From Streptomyces sp. NBC_00690 (GTDB taxonomy: Bacteria > Actinomycetota > Actinomycetes > Streptomycetales > Streptomycetaceae): 64,000 bases of DNA. Below the pieces are notes generated by a model that worked only from the letters and a program-made list of their open reading frames with translations, had not been told where the DNA came from and searched no databases. The DNA is taken from NCBI RefSeq assembly GCF_036226685.1, contig NZ_CP109009.1, positions 8,149,501 to 8,213,500 on the forward strand. The letters run 5' to 3'. The position numbers and the translations under genes were made by a program. This document shows, one piece after another, positions 1 through 7,456 of the stretch (within the stretch, counting starts at the first letter, position 1; every line of letters begins with the position of its first letter).

Positions 1-1
1 C

Positions 2-166
2 CTCGGCCTGGTCACCGGCGAACGCCGTGGCCGTTCGATCGTCTATGCCCTCTACGACCACCATGTCGCTGAACTCCTCGACCAGGCCCTCTACCACGTG
101 GAACACCTACGGCTCGGGCTGCGCGACGCGCCCGCCGAACCGATGTCGACCGAGGTGCGGAGGTAG
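2..166 (+). CDS. ArsR/SmtB-family transcriptional regulator, C-terminal fragment
   Basis: The window opens inside this gene. The only long open frame entering from the left edge encodes about 54 residues ending at a TAG. The peptide reads ...GLVTGERRGRSIVYALYDHH..., followed by VAELLDQALYHVEHLRLGL. That is the wing and C-terminal dimerisation helix typical of ArsR-type winged-helix repressors, many of which sense metals. The recognition helix and N terminus are outside the window, so the sensed ligand cannot be inferred. Identification rests on the characteristic arginine-rich wing followed by a leucine-rich amphipathic helix. Confidence 0.7.
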   Translation, partial: LGLVTGERRGRSIVYALYDHHVAELLDQALYHVEHLRLGLRDAPAEPMSTEVRR

Positions 167-286
167 GAGCCCCTCTCGGGTTCGAGCGGCCGGCCACTCG
201 AACCGACGAACACGCTCGCCGCCGCGGCGATGGGTGTGCCTGGCAACGGACGGGGCGGCGGACCGCAGAGGGGTTTGGGCTGGCGC

Positions 287-1288
287 TCAGCCTTCCTCGG
301 ACCCTTCCGCGGAGGCCGCTTCGAAGAAGTCGCCCACCTCGTCGACGACTTCGGCGGCCACCATGCCGCCGACGACTCCGACCGCTAGGCCCGCGGCCCC
401 GGCGGCAATGGCCGTACCCGGCCCCTTGGGGCGGTCTTCGGCTCCCTGGTGACCCACCTCGTACGCATGCCCGTCCGGCGATCCGGAATGAACCTGAGCC
501 GGGACTGTCCGGGTGCCGAGCGATGCGGTCAGTTGACGGATCCAGCCGTCGACCTCGGCCGTCAAGTCCCGCCCGGAGTTCTCCCGGTGGCTGACGTCGA
601 ACCGAGTGAGGGCTGCGTGCCCCGAGGAGAACAGGCCCTCCGGTTTGTCTGCCTCCAAGACGACCTCCATACCGCCCGGATGGGCCAGAAAGGTCACTTC
701 GAGTTCCTGCATGGCGTACGCGTACTGAGGAGCCGGCGTCAGTTCGATCTCCTGATAGAAGGGCAGTCGTTGCCCCGTGCCGCCGATGCGTCCGTACTCC
801 AGATCGGTTGAGGCGAATCCGAATCCGAGCAGTCCGAGCGCTTCCAGGACCGCCTGCTGCGCGGGTAGAGCACCCACCGTCAATGGATCCAGATCGCCCT
901 TGTCCCTCGCTCCCGCCACCACCAACTCGGTGCGCACTCCGAGTGTGATGCCCAGGTTCTGGCCGTGGAGCGTGGTGATCGGGGTCTCCCACGGCAGCTT
1001 CGCCTGAAAGGGGAGGGTGAGCTGCTGTCCCGCGGCGAGGCGGAAGTCCCCGCTCACGGTGAACCGGTCGAAGACCACTGATCCTTCGTGCGCGACGTCG
1101 TCCGTCTCGGCCTCGACCCGGGCGACCAACTCCCATCCGATCCGCTCGATGGCAGCGTCCGTGCTCCCGCCCTGGAGATGGACCTGGCCCGTGAAGCTGC
1201 CCCCGGGCAGCGGGGTGCCGGGGTCGAGCACCGTGTCAACCGTGGGACCGCCCACGCCGAGCGAACCGAGCAGTCGTTTGAACACCAT
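287..1288 (-). CDS. Spo0M-like sporulation-control (arrestin-fold) protein
   Basis: The product has 333 residues, starting MVFKRLLGSLGVGGPTVDTV and continuing with LPGGSFTGQVHLQGG. This matches the sporulation-control protein Spo0M family, cytoplasmic arrestin-like beta-sandwich proteins. The first ~230 residues are the Spo0M domain. The C terminus has a glycine/alanine/valine-rich segment (AIAAGAAGLAVGVVGGMVAA) before an acidic tail, a possible membrane-interacting helix. I chose the ATG at 1288 because GAGGAG lies 11 nt upstream. A GTG four codons earlier abuts that same site and is less likely. It stands alone. A near-perfect palindrome at 1455-1472 lies 167 bp upstream and may be its operator. 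Family confident, cellular role inferred. Confidence 0.85.
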   Translation of the reverse strand: MVFKRLLGSLGVGGPTVDTVLDPGTPLPGGSFTGQVHLQGGSTDAAIERIGWELVARVEAETDDVAHEGSVVFDRFTVSGDFRLAAGQQLTLPFQAKLPWETPITTLHGQNLGITLGVRTELVVAGARDKGDLDPLTVGALPAQQAVLEALGLLGFGFASTDLEYGRIGGTGQRLPFYQEIELTPAPQYAYAMQELEVTFLAHPGGMEVVLEADKPEGLFSSGHAALTRFDVSHRENSGRDLTAEVDGWIRQLTASLGTRTVPAQVHSGSPDGHAYEVGHQGAEDRPKGPGTAIAAGAAGLAVGVVGGMVAAEVVDEVGDFFEAASAEGSEEG

Positions 1289-1300
1289 GGCGGAGTTCAC

Positions 1301-1707
1301 TCCTCATCTGTGCGTTGTCATGTTCGAGTGTTGGGCCCGATGTGCGCGTGATGGGGCGCGCCGGGCTCCCTCGGTTGGGACTGCTTGGCCCCAGCGCAAG
1401 CCTGGGCGCGCGCCACTCCACGAGCCGACTGGAGCACCGTCATCCTCGATCTATTTCTACACGACTGTAGAAGCACAGGGGGGAGTGTACGAGTGAGGCA
1501 ATGCCTCGGCGACTGGCGGTGGTTGTCCGAAACCGATAGGTCGACCACCCATATGAGTTGACCGTCGTCCTGTCGCACTGAGGGTTCGCGGGCCCACAGC
1601 GCCCCCGCCACCGTGTCTCCGGCCGTTGGCGATCTCCGGGGCCGACCACGACAGGATCAGGGGCGCCTATCCACCCGCTGTCAGTGGGAGTTGCTACCGT
1701 CCGGGCC
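1301..1707. other. Divergent intergenic region
   Basis: This noncoding stretch separates the minus-strand Spo0M-like gene from the plus-strand SUKH-like gene. The only distinct element is the 18-bp inverted repeat at 1455-1472, in a locally AT-richer patch. I see no convincing small gene. Confidence 0.5.
1455..1472. promoter_or_regulatory. Perfect inverted repeat, candidate operator
   Basis: TTCTACA-CGAC-TGTAGAA is a perfect 7-bp inverted repeat with a 4-nt spacer inside an AT-richer patch. The size and symmetry suit a dimeric winged-helix repressor. It sits 167 bp upstream of the Spo0M-like start and 235 bp upstream of the SUKH-like start. The binding protein is unknown. The truncated ArsR-type regulator at the left edge is only a positional candidate. 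Confidence 0.4.
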
Positions 1708-2439
1708 ATGACGTTTGAGGGGGCGGAAAGCCCTGCGCACGGAGTGACATTGACGGAGCAGGTTATTGAGAAGGTGCGGCGCGATCCGGCGGCGTCCGTG
1801 CTGTCGTACCGGCACATACCCTGGGTGGAGGGCGCCGTCGCCCGCCCGCTGGACGAAGAAACCCTCGCGGATGCCGTGTTCCCGTCCGGACGTCCGTTGT
1901 CACCGAGCCTGCGCGCCTGGTTGGCGTTCGACACCAGCCTCCTGGAGCGCCATGGGTGGTTCGACTCCGACGGCGATTTCGCGCCGCTCCCGCTCGACGA
2001 AATGGTGGGGGAGGAGATGGGCGACATATGGGCCGAGGAGTTCACCTGGCTGGCCGGGCGTTTCTCCGAGTGTTTCCTGCTTCCTGGCGGATCGGACTCC
2101 AGACGGATCCTCGCCGTCACCGAGCCGGACGCAGAAGGCGAGTACCCGGTGCTGGCTCTCGACTGCGACGACATGCCGTTCCTCGGACTCATGTATCCGG
2201 GGTTCGACGTCTATCTGGCCGACGCAGCGGGCTTTCTGCCCGAGGGTGAATCGCGGGGTTACACGGAGTTGATGGACCACGGCGTCTACGGATCCAGGAT
2301 GCGCCGGCACGCGAACCAGTGCTTCGCGGGGGACTCCCATGTCGAGTTCCCCTTTGAGCGCACACCGGTGTATGCCGAGCTGCACCCCCAAGCGGAGCGG
2401 AAGCAGCGGTCGACCCGAGCGCCGGACGCACATCGCTAG
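1708..2439 (+). CDS. SMI1/KNR4 (SUKH)-like hypothetical protein
   Basis: This 243-residue soluble acidic protein begins MTFEGAESPAHG. The segment PLSPSLRAWLAFD..., followed by DDMPFLGLMYPGFDVYLAD, recalls the SUKH fold: a 'P-S-L/Y-R' helix, then aromatic beta strands and a compact glycine-rich turn. In actinomycetes SUKH proteins are often immunity proteins of polymorphic toxins, but no toxin gene lies nearby. The ATG at 1708 is preferred over an upstream in-frame GTG at 1684 because the shorter form starts where coding character begins. No signal peptide or membrane segment is visible. Family assignment is tentative. Confidence 0.5.
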   Translation: MTFEGAESPAHGVTLTEQVIEKVRRDPAASVLSYRHIPWVEGAVARPLDEETLADAVFPSGRPLSPSLRAWLAFDTSLLERHGWFDSDGDFAPLPLDEMVGEEMGDIWAEEFTWLAGRFSECFLLPGGSDSRRILAVTEPDAEGEYPVLALDCDDMPFLGLMYPGFDVYLADAAGFLPEGESRGYTELMDHGVYGSRMRRHANQCFAGDSHVEFPFERTPVYAELHPQAERKQRSTRAPDAHR

Positions 2440-2485
2440 ACCAGCACCCCGGGAGGGCCAAGAACCCTTGTCCGGTGGCTAAGCC

Positions 2486-3295
2486 TTACCGGGCTGGGAA
2501 ATCTCGCATCAACGCTGTCGAGAAGGTCGTCGCATGGCGGGTGATGTGTGCGGCGTCGGTGCGGTAGAGGGAGTCATGCCCGGCCGCGATGTGCCCGGCG
2601 AATGCCGTGGAACCCGCGCTCGCCTGTGCATGCATATGGCGGACCAGGTGTTCCAAGCGGTCCCGGGCCGTTGCGGTCAGTTCCGCGCGATCGTCGACAC
2701 CCAGCCGATAGGCGTCTGCGAGGAGCCGAAGCCGATGTGCCTGTTCCTCGACGGGCAGGGTGACATCACCGTGGTCCGGGTCGGTCAGGGGAACGAACCG
2801 ATAGGCGGCATAGGCGAGGTCCCAGATGCGCGGGCCGGGGTGTGCGGTATCGAAGTCGATGAAGGCGATCGGCCTGCCGCCGCGGAAGACACAGTTGTAC
2901 GGTGTGACATCGCCATGGCAGATCACCTCGGCCGGTTCGCGGCCGGGGAAGTACCAGTCGGCGTCCGCCCCAGGGGCGAAGCCGACGGTGGCATCGTGGT
3001 ACTCGCGCAGCAGCTGGGCCACTGCGCACAAGGCCGCGTCCGATCGCACACGGTCCGCCAGGGGATGGTCGGCGACCTGGCCGGGGAGGAAATCCAGGAC
3101 CTCCCGGCCCTCCGTGTCGAACCCATGGGCGCGCGGGGCACCGGTGAACCCCACCACGCGCAGATGGGCGAGCAGGGCATGGACGGTGCGGGTCCACGGC
3201 CCCACCGGCCGTCGGACAGTCGATCCGATCCGTACGACATGGTTGACACCGCCGCCTATCAGCACTTCTTCGCCCAGATGTTCTGGCGTTGTCAT
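2486..3295 (-). CDS. Aminoglycoside phosphotransferase-fold kinase
   Basis: This 269-residue protein of the APH/choline-kinase fold has the catalytic loop ICHGDVTPYNCVF (H-G-D-x-x-x-x-N) and the metal-binding IDFDTA, followed by PRIWDLAYAAYRF. The N terminus (GGGVNHVVRIGSTVRRP) is the shortened glycine-rich lobe common in actinomycete family members. It should transfer phosphate from ATP to a small hydroxylated substrate in the cytoplasm, but the substrate cannot be read from sequence and resistance should not be assumed. The start has AAGGAG six bases upstream. It converges on the preceding gene with 46 bp between stop codons. Confidence 0.85.
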   Translation of the reverse strand: MTTPEHLGEEVLIGGGVNHVVRIGSTVRRPVGPWTRTVHALLAHLRVVGFTGAPRAHGFDTEGREVLDFLPGQVADHPLADRVRSDAALCAVAQLLREYHDATVGFAPGADADWYFPGREPAEVICHGDVTPYNCVFRGGRPIAFIDFDTAHPGPRIWDLAYAAYRFVPLTDPDHGDVTLPVEEQAHRLRLLADAYRLGVDDRAELTATARDRLEHLVRHMHAQASAGSTAFAGHIAAGHDSLYRTDAAHITRHATTFSTALMRDFPAR

Positions 3296-3677
3296 GGGGA
3301 CTCCTTGGCTACCGCAACGCGCGGTTCGAGCGCTCTTGGTCCGCCCTGCCCGCGCACTCGCGTGGAAATGCTCGTCGACGAGAGCTCAACGACGCCGCGC
3401 ACTGAGTATTCACCGACTACGCCGCCATCGCCCCCTTAGTTGCAGACCGCCGGGCTGATGACCGCCGACCACCAGCTCCGCCCTCGTACGTCACCACTAG
3501 GCCGTATGTTCGAGCAGTTGAACGGGATCTGCGGCACGGCATGGGCGACGCCCGCTCGCCCGCGTCACAGCCGACACCCGCCACGCATATCGGCTGACCC
3601 GAAGGAACCACCCGGGAGGTCGGACGACTCCAGCGCACGTACGGTGAGACCCACGCTCGTCTCCGGGGGTGCAGAAG
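3296..3677. other. Intergenic region without recognised features
   Basis: About 380 bp lie between divergently transcribed genes. It probably contains both promoters, but I cannot identify a convincing -35/-10 pair, repeat or small ORF. Confidence 0.4.
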
Positions 3678-4622
3678 ATGGAACGGTCGGTCAGGAAGCG
3701 GAAGGCCGCGCTCGGCACCGTGCTCGCGGTGGTGCTCGCCACCCTGCTGGGCGCGTGCTCCGATGACTCGGGGACCTCGCCCGAGGAATCCGCCACCCCT
3801 TCGGCGGGGCCGGTGCTCGCCGTCAAGATCGACAACGCTCCGCAGGCCCGTCCCCAGACGGGGCTGGGCGCGGCGGACGTGGTCTACGCGGAGCAGGTCG
3901 AGGCCGGGCTGAGCCGGCTCATGGCCCTGTACGCGACTCGGCTCCCCGACTCCGTGGGACCCGTGCGGAGTGCCCGGGAGTCCGATCTTGAGCTTCTGGC
4001 GCAGTTCCCGGACCCGACGCTGGTGTTCTCCGGGGCCCAGTCGAAGTTGCTGCCGCTGATCGAGGCTGCGCCGTTGCGGCCCGTGACCCCCGGTAGCGCC
4101 CCGGCGGGAGCCTTCGTTCGCGACCAGGAACGGACCGCCCCCTACAACCTGTACGTACGGCCGCAGCGGGTCCAGAAGGACACGGCCGGGGCGAAGGCCC
4201 TGGAACGGGCCGGGTTCCGTACGGGCCCACCGCCGGGTGGCGGTGAGGCGGTGACCGAACGCACCGTGCGTTTCCCCAGCGCTCGGTTCACCTTCACCTG
4301 GTCCGCCGATCGGGGCCGTTGGCAGATCGCCATGGACGGTCGCCGGGCGGTTGAGCCGGACGGTACGGCGGTGACCGCGGCCACTGTCGTCGTCCAGCGG
4401 GTGGAGATCAGGGAGTCCCAATTCCAGGACTTCATGGGCAACAACTCCCCGCTGACCGTGACCGTCGGCTCCGGTAGCGCCGAGGTCCTGCGGGACGGGC
4501 GGGCATTTCCGGGGGAGTGGAAGCGCGCCTCGGCGCGAGGTGGAACGACTTTCACCACACCGGACGGCGATCCGCTGAATATCGCGAACGGGCCGGTGTG
4601 GGTGATGTTGGTGGCAAGCTGA
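3678..4622 (+). CDS. DUF3048 (YerB-like) lipoprotein
   Basis: The 314-residue product starts MERSVRKRKAALGTVLAVVL with lipobox LLGAC, so it should be a lipid-anchored surface protein. The following sequence (VLAVKIDNAPQARPQTGLGA...VYAEQVEAGLSRLMALY) and the SVGPVRSARESDLELLAQF segment are hallmarks of DUF3048, found in B. subtilis YerB and many actinomycete lipoproteins. The C-terminal half, ending PLNIANGPVWVMLV, matches the second conserved domain. Biochemical function is not established. The ATG at 3678 gives the best signal peptide. An in-frame GTG lies three codons upstream. Transcription converges on the next gene. Confidence 0.88.
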   Translation: MERSVRKRKAALGTVLAVVLATLLGACSDDSGTSPEESATPSAGPVLAVKIDNAPQARPQTGLGAADVVYAEQVEAGLSRLMALYATRLPDSVGPVRSARESDLELLAQFPDPTLVFSGAQSKLLPLIEAAPLRPVTPGSAPAGAFVRDQERTAPYNLYVRPQRVQKDTAGAKALERAGFRTGPPPGGGEAVTERTVRFPSARFTFTWSADRGRWQIAMDGRRAVEPDGTAVTAATVVVQRVEIRESQFQDFMGNNSPLTVTVGSGSAEVLRDGRAFPGEWKRASARGGTTFTTPDGDPLNIANGPVWVMLVAS

Positions 4623-4737
4623 GAGACGGCTGCCGAGTGGCGGCGCGCAACGGCCCTGACGGGGCGAGGTCGGTGGAGGTGCGAGCTCGGCCGGGTTCCA
4701 CTACCCCGCCGAGCCCAGCAAGTGGGAGAGCGCCGAC

Positions 4738-5235
4738 TCAGAACTCTTCGGGCTCGGGCAGGATTCTGACGGTCAGCGTCTGGGTCTCGCCCAGCAGGGT
4801 GAAGGAGCCGTTGAAGTAGCCCCCTTCGTAGGGCGCGTCGTAGTCGGCGGCGAGATCGATCGTGATGGGGCGGGCGAAGGTCACCCGGTTCGCCGGGAAG
4901 TACCCGCTCGCGCTCAGCCCGTCCGGGGCGACGCGCGAAGTGCATCCCGGCGACTCGCAGTTGATGTTCAGGGAGACGATCCTGGTGTACGGCGGCGCTT
5001 CCACGTCGAGGTAGCCGGGTCCGCGGCGTACCTGTCGGTCCGGCGGCAGCACCACCCTCCTGGCCGGGCCCCCTGCTTCCAGCTCGGGAATGTTCTGTTG
5101 AGGTGGTAGCGCGAGGACAGCCCGGGTCTGTGCCACGGCGGGAGGCGCAGACAACGCGGTCGGTACACCCGCGCCGCCGAGGAGCACCACGGCCGTGACC
5201 GCCCAGACGGGCATGCGGATCTTCCTCGTGACCAT
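4738..5235 (-). CDS. Small secreted hypothetical protein
   Basis: This 165-residue protein has a clear Sec signal peptide (VTRKIRMPVWAVTAVVLLGG, predicted cleavage after LSAPPAVAQ). The mature part of about 125 residues is beta-rich. It has one likely disulfide pair (NINCESPGCTSRV) and an acidic C terminus, LPEPEEF. No catalytic motif is visible. The start is supported by GAGAGG upstream of the ATG at 5235. I do not recognise a family. It appears to be a small extracellular beta-sandwich protein, expressed alone. Confidence 0.7.
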   Translation of the reverse strand: MVTRKIRMPVWAVTAVVLLGGAGVPTALSAPPAVAQTRAVLALPPQQNIPELEAGGPARRVVLPPDRQVRRGPGYLDVEAPPYTRIVSLNINCESPGCTSRVAPDGLSASGYFPANRVTFARPITIDLAADYDAPYEGGYFNGSFTLLGETQTLTVRILPEPEEF

Positions 5236-5616
5236 GGGTGCAGTCCTCTCCTCAGAGCCCGGCGAACGGATAGGGGATCAGGACGTCGCCCTGCCCACAC
5301 GATCCTTTTCCGGATGCAGCCGGATATGCCGGCAGGCCATTCGATTCACCTGAATGAGGGGGCTGCGCACGGCCGGAGCGCCTACCGGTCGGGTGCGTGG
5401 ACCGGCCGTTACCACCACACGGTGACCATGTGCCTTGGCTCGGGTAGCCGTACGGCCCGGGCTCGCGGACCCGATCCAGCGGCGGTGTAGCGCGTGGATC
5501 GCCCCTCGGACCGGGACCGCCCCCTTGGCGGACGTCTGGGTGCCTGATGCCCGGTCGCCGATCATGAGGTGCGGGAACGTAGGCGTTCCGGCAGCACAAC
5601 GGCCCCCGCCCACTGA
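5236..5616. other. Intergenic flank left of the insertion sequence
   Basis: This noncoding stretch runs from the secreted-protein start to the left end of the insertion sequence. Its last five bases (ACTGA, 5612-5616) are the target duplication. At 5599-5607, ACGGCCCCC can pair with GGAGGCCGT at 7429-7437 on the other side of the element. I see no gene. Confidence 0.4.
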
Positions 5617-5642
5617 GGGACGCTGTTGGCGAATGGTCCTTG

Positions 5643-5676
5643 CTTCGCCCCACCGATGTCATTCGGTGGGGCGAAG
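5643..5676 (-). terminator. Hairpin at 3' end of transposase
   Basis: CTTCGCCCCACCGA and its exact complement form a 14-bp stem with the 6-nt loop TGTCAT. The transposase stop codon lies in the loop. The position fits a terminator of transposase transcription. No U-tract follows, as is common in high-GC genomes. Confidence 0.65.
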
Positions 5677-7316
5677 TGCTGCCAGGTGGCTGGTGCGGGT
5701 GCGGGCGTGGGGTGTCCCGGTGAGATGGGCGTCGATGCGGACGAGGTTGATCGCCGCGCCGGTGAGCTGGTGCTGAAGGCTGGTCTTGGCCAGGCCCCGG
5801 TAGCGGGATCTGCGCAGGCCGTGGGCGAGGACGCCTTGGGAGATGGTGCCCTCGACCCCGGCGCGGATCTTGTAACGGGCCTTCCAGTCATCGGTCTGCT
5901 GGAGAGCCCGGGCCTGGTGGATGGTGTCGTACTCGTTGCGGGGCCGCAGGGTGAGGTCGCGGCGGATGAGCTTGCGGCTGCCGGGCTTCGATTTGATGCA
6001 GTCAGGCCGCTGCGGGCAGGGGGTGCAGTCGCGTGGGGAGAACTGGACGCGGATGACCGGCGTCCCTCGCTGTGACATGGCCTGACGCCACACGGTGCTG
6101 GTGTGAGTGCCCGGACACGTCACCTGCTGCTGGTCGCAGTCGATGGTGAACGCATCCTGTCCGAAGGCCGCTTCACCTCTGGACTGGGCGGAAGTGACGG
6201 CCTTGAGCGGTCCGTGCAGGTCCACGCCGTGATCCTGGCGGGCTGCGCTCATCGCGGGACCGTTGGCATAGCCGGTGTCTACCCAGTGCTCGCCGGGCAG
6301 CAGGTCCCGTCCGGCGAGGGCACGGTGGACGACAGCGGCCATGCGGTCATCGCTGACCTCACCGGTCGTGGTGGCGACGTTGGTGATCAAGCGGACGGTA
6401 TCCAGCTCGCAGGTCTCGGTCAGATGGACCTTGTAGCCGTCCCAGAACACGTCCCTCTTCCCGCCGTTGCGGGCCTCGGGGTCATACGGGGTGGCCAGGC
6501 GCGTGGCGCCCGGCGGACGGTCTTTTGGGCCTCGGCGAGCCACCTCGCCGTCGACCAGGTGGAAGTGCTGGCCCACACCTGCCGCAGGATCTCCGCCTCG
6601 GGCAGTGTCCGTAGTCCTGGCGGAGCACCGTTCGCCCAGATCTTCCGCAACAGGTGCATGCCGTCGGCGCCGATCCGCTCGTAGACGCGCGTGCGCTTCG
6701 TTCGGTCCTTGGGGAAACGGGATTCTTCGGCGCGGGTGGCATAGTGCCTGAACCATTCCGGCCGGGCACACTCACTCAGCCAGTCCGGCTCGGCGCGGGC
6801 CACCGCGTTCAGGGCTGCCCGCAGACTCTCCGCAACCAGCTCCAACTGGTTCAGCTCACGCACCGCAGACAGCACGTGCGTGGAGTCTGTCCGCGCTCTG
6901 CCGGCGGCGGTGATCAGTCCCCGATGCCGGGCCGCGGCCAGAATACCGTCCAGGATCTCCCGGCCGCCGTCCGCACCGATCAGCCGGTCCCTGAACTCTG
7001 AGAGAACCGAGTAGTCGAAGCCCGGGTCGGTGAGTTCCAGTCCGAGCGAGTACTTCCAGTCGATACGGGCCCGCACCGCCTCGGCGGCCTGCCGGTCCGT
7101 CAGGTTCTCCACGAACTGCAACACCAGCACTACAGCCAGCCGGCCTGGTGACCAGGCATTCTTGCCCCGCACCGGGAACAGATCGGCGAAGTCCTGGTCC
7201 TGGAACAACACCCCCACTTCGTTCCGGACCCTGATTGCCAGGCTGCCCTTCGGAAACGCAGCCCGTGCCACCCGCACGGTCTCCACCGGAACGTCTCCCG
7301 ATACCTGCGGCCTCAT
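5659..7316 (-). pseudogene. IS1182-family DDE transposase, frameshifted
   Basis: The first part (7316 down to about 6573) starts MRPQVSGDVPVETVRVARAA and holds the N-terminal DUF772-type region, with LFPVRGKNAWSPGRLAVVLV and TDRQAAEAVRARIDWKYSLG. It runs to LPEAEILRQVW, then leaves frame. The second part resumes in another frame at QHFHLVDGEVARRG and continues through DPEARNGGKRDVFWDGYKVH, an RVQFSPRDCTPCPQRPDC cysteine cluster, and RAGVEGTISQGVLAHGLRR. Relatives read straight through this junction, so about one base is missing near 6571-6572. It is probably non-functional unless a -1/+1 slip restores the frame. The stop codon falls in the loop of the 5643-5676 hairpin. Confidence 0.9.
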
Positions 7317-7343
7317 CGACACGCGTACCCACCCCAAACAGCA

Positions 7344-7386
7344 ACGTCGGCCTTCGAGACCACAACTGGGTCTCGAAGGCCGACGT
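7344..7386. terminator. 18-bp hairpin upstream of transposase inside the IS end
   Basis: ACGTCGGCCTTCGAGACC (7344-7361) and its perfect complement (7369-7386) enclose the 7-nt loop ACAACTG. It lies between the right terminal repeat and the transposase start at 7316. In RNA entering from outside, this stem would be very stable, so it probably blocks read-through into the transposase. A role as an extended transposase binding site is also possible. Confidence 0.6.
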
Positions 7387-7456
7387 CACGCGACAGGCCC
7401 TATTCGCCAACAGCGTCCCACTGAGGACGGAGGCCGTCAGCCACGTTCGGAGCCTG

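Larger units (their letters stand above)
5617..7419 (-). mobile_element. IS1182-like insertion sequence, 1803 bp
   Basis: The ends are perfect 18-bp inverted repeats: GGGACGCTGTTGGCGAAT at 5617-5634 and its complement at 7402-7419. The element is flanked by a direct duplication of ACTGA (5612-5616 and 7420-7424). The interior holds one transposase gene on the minus strand plus two strong hairpins just inside the ends (5643-5676 and 7344-7386). Intact ends and a clean duplication suggest a recent insertion, although the transposase now carries a frameshift. No second copy is in the window. Confidence 0.93.
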
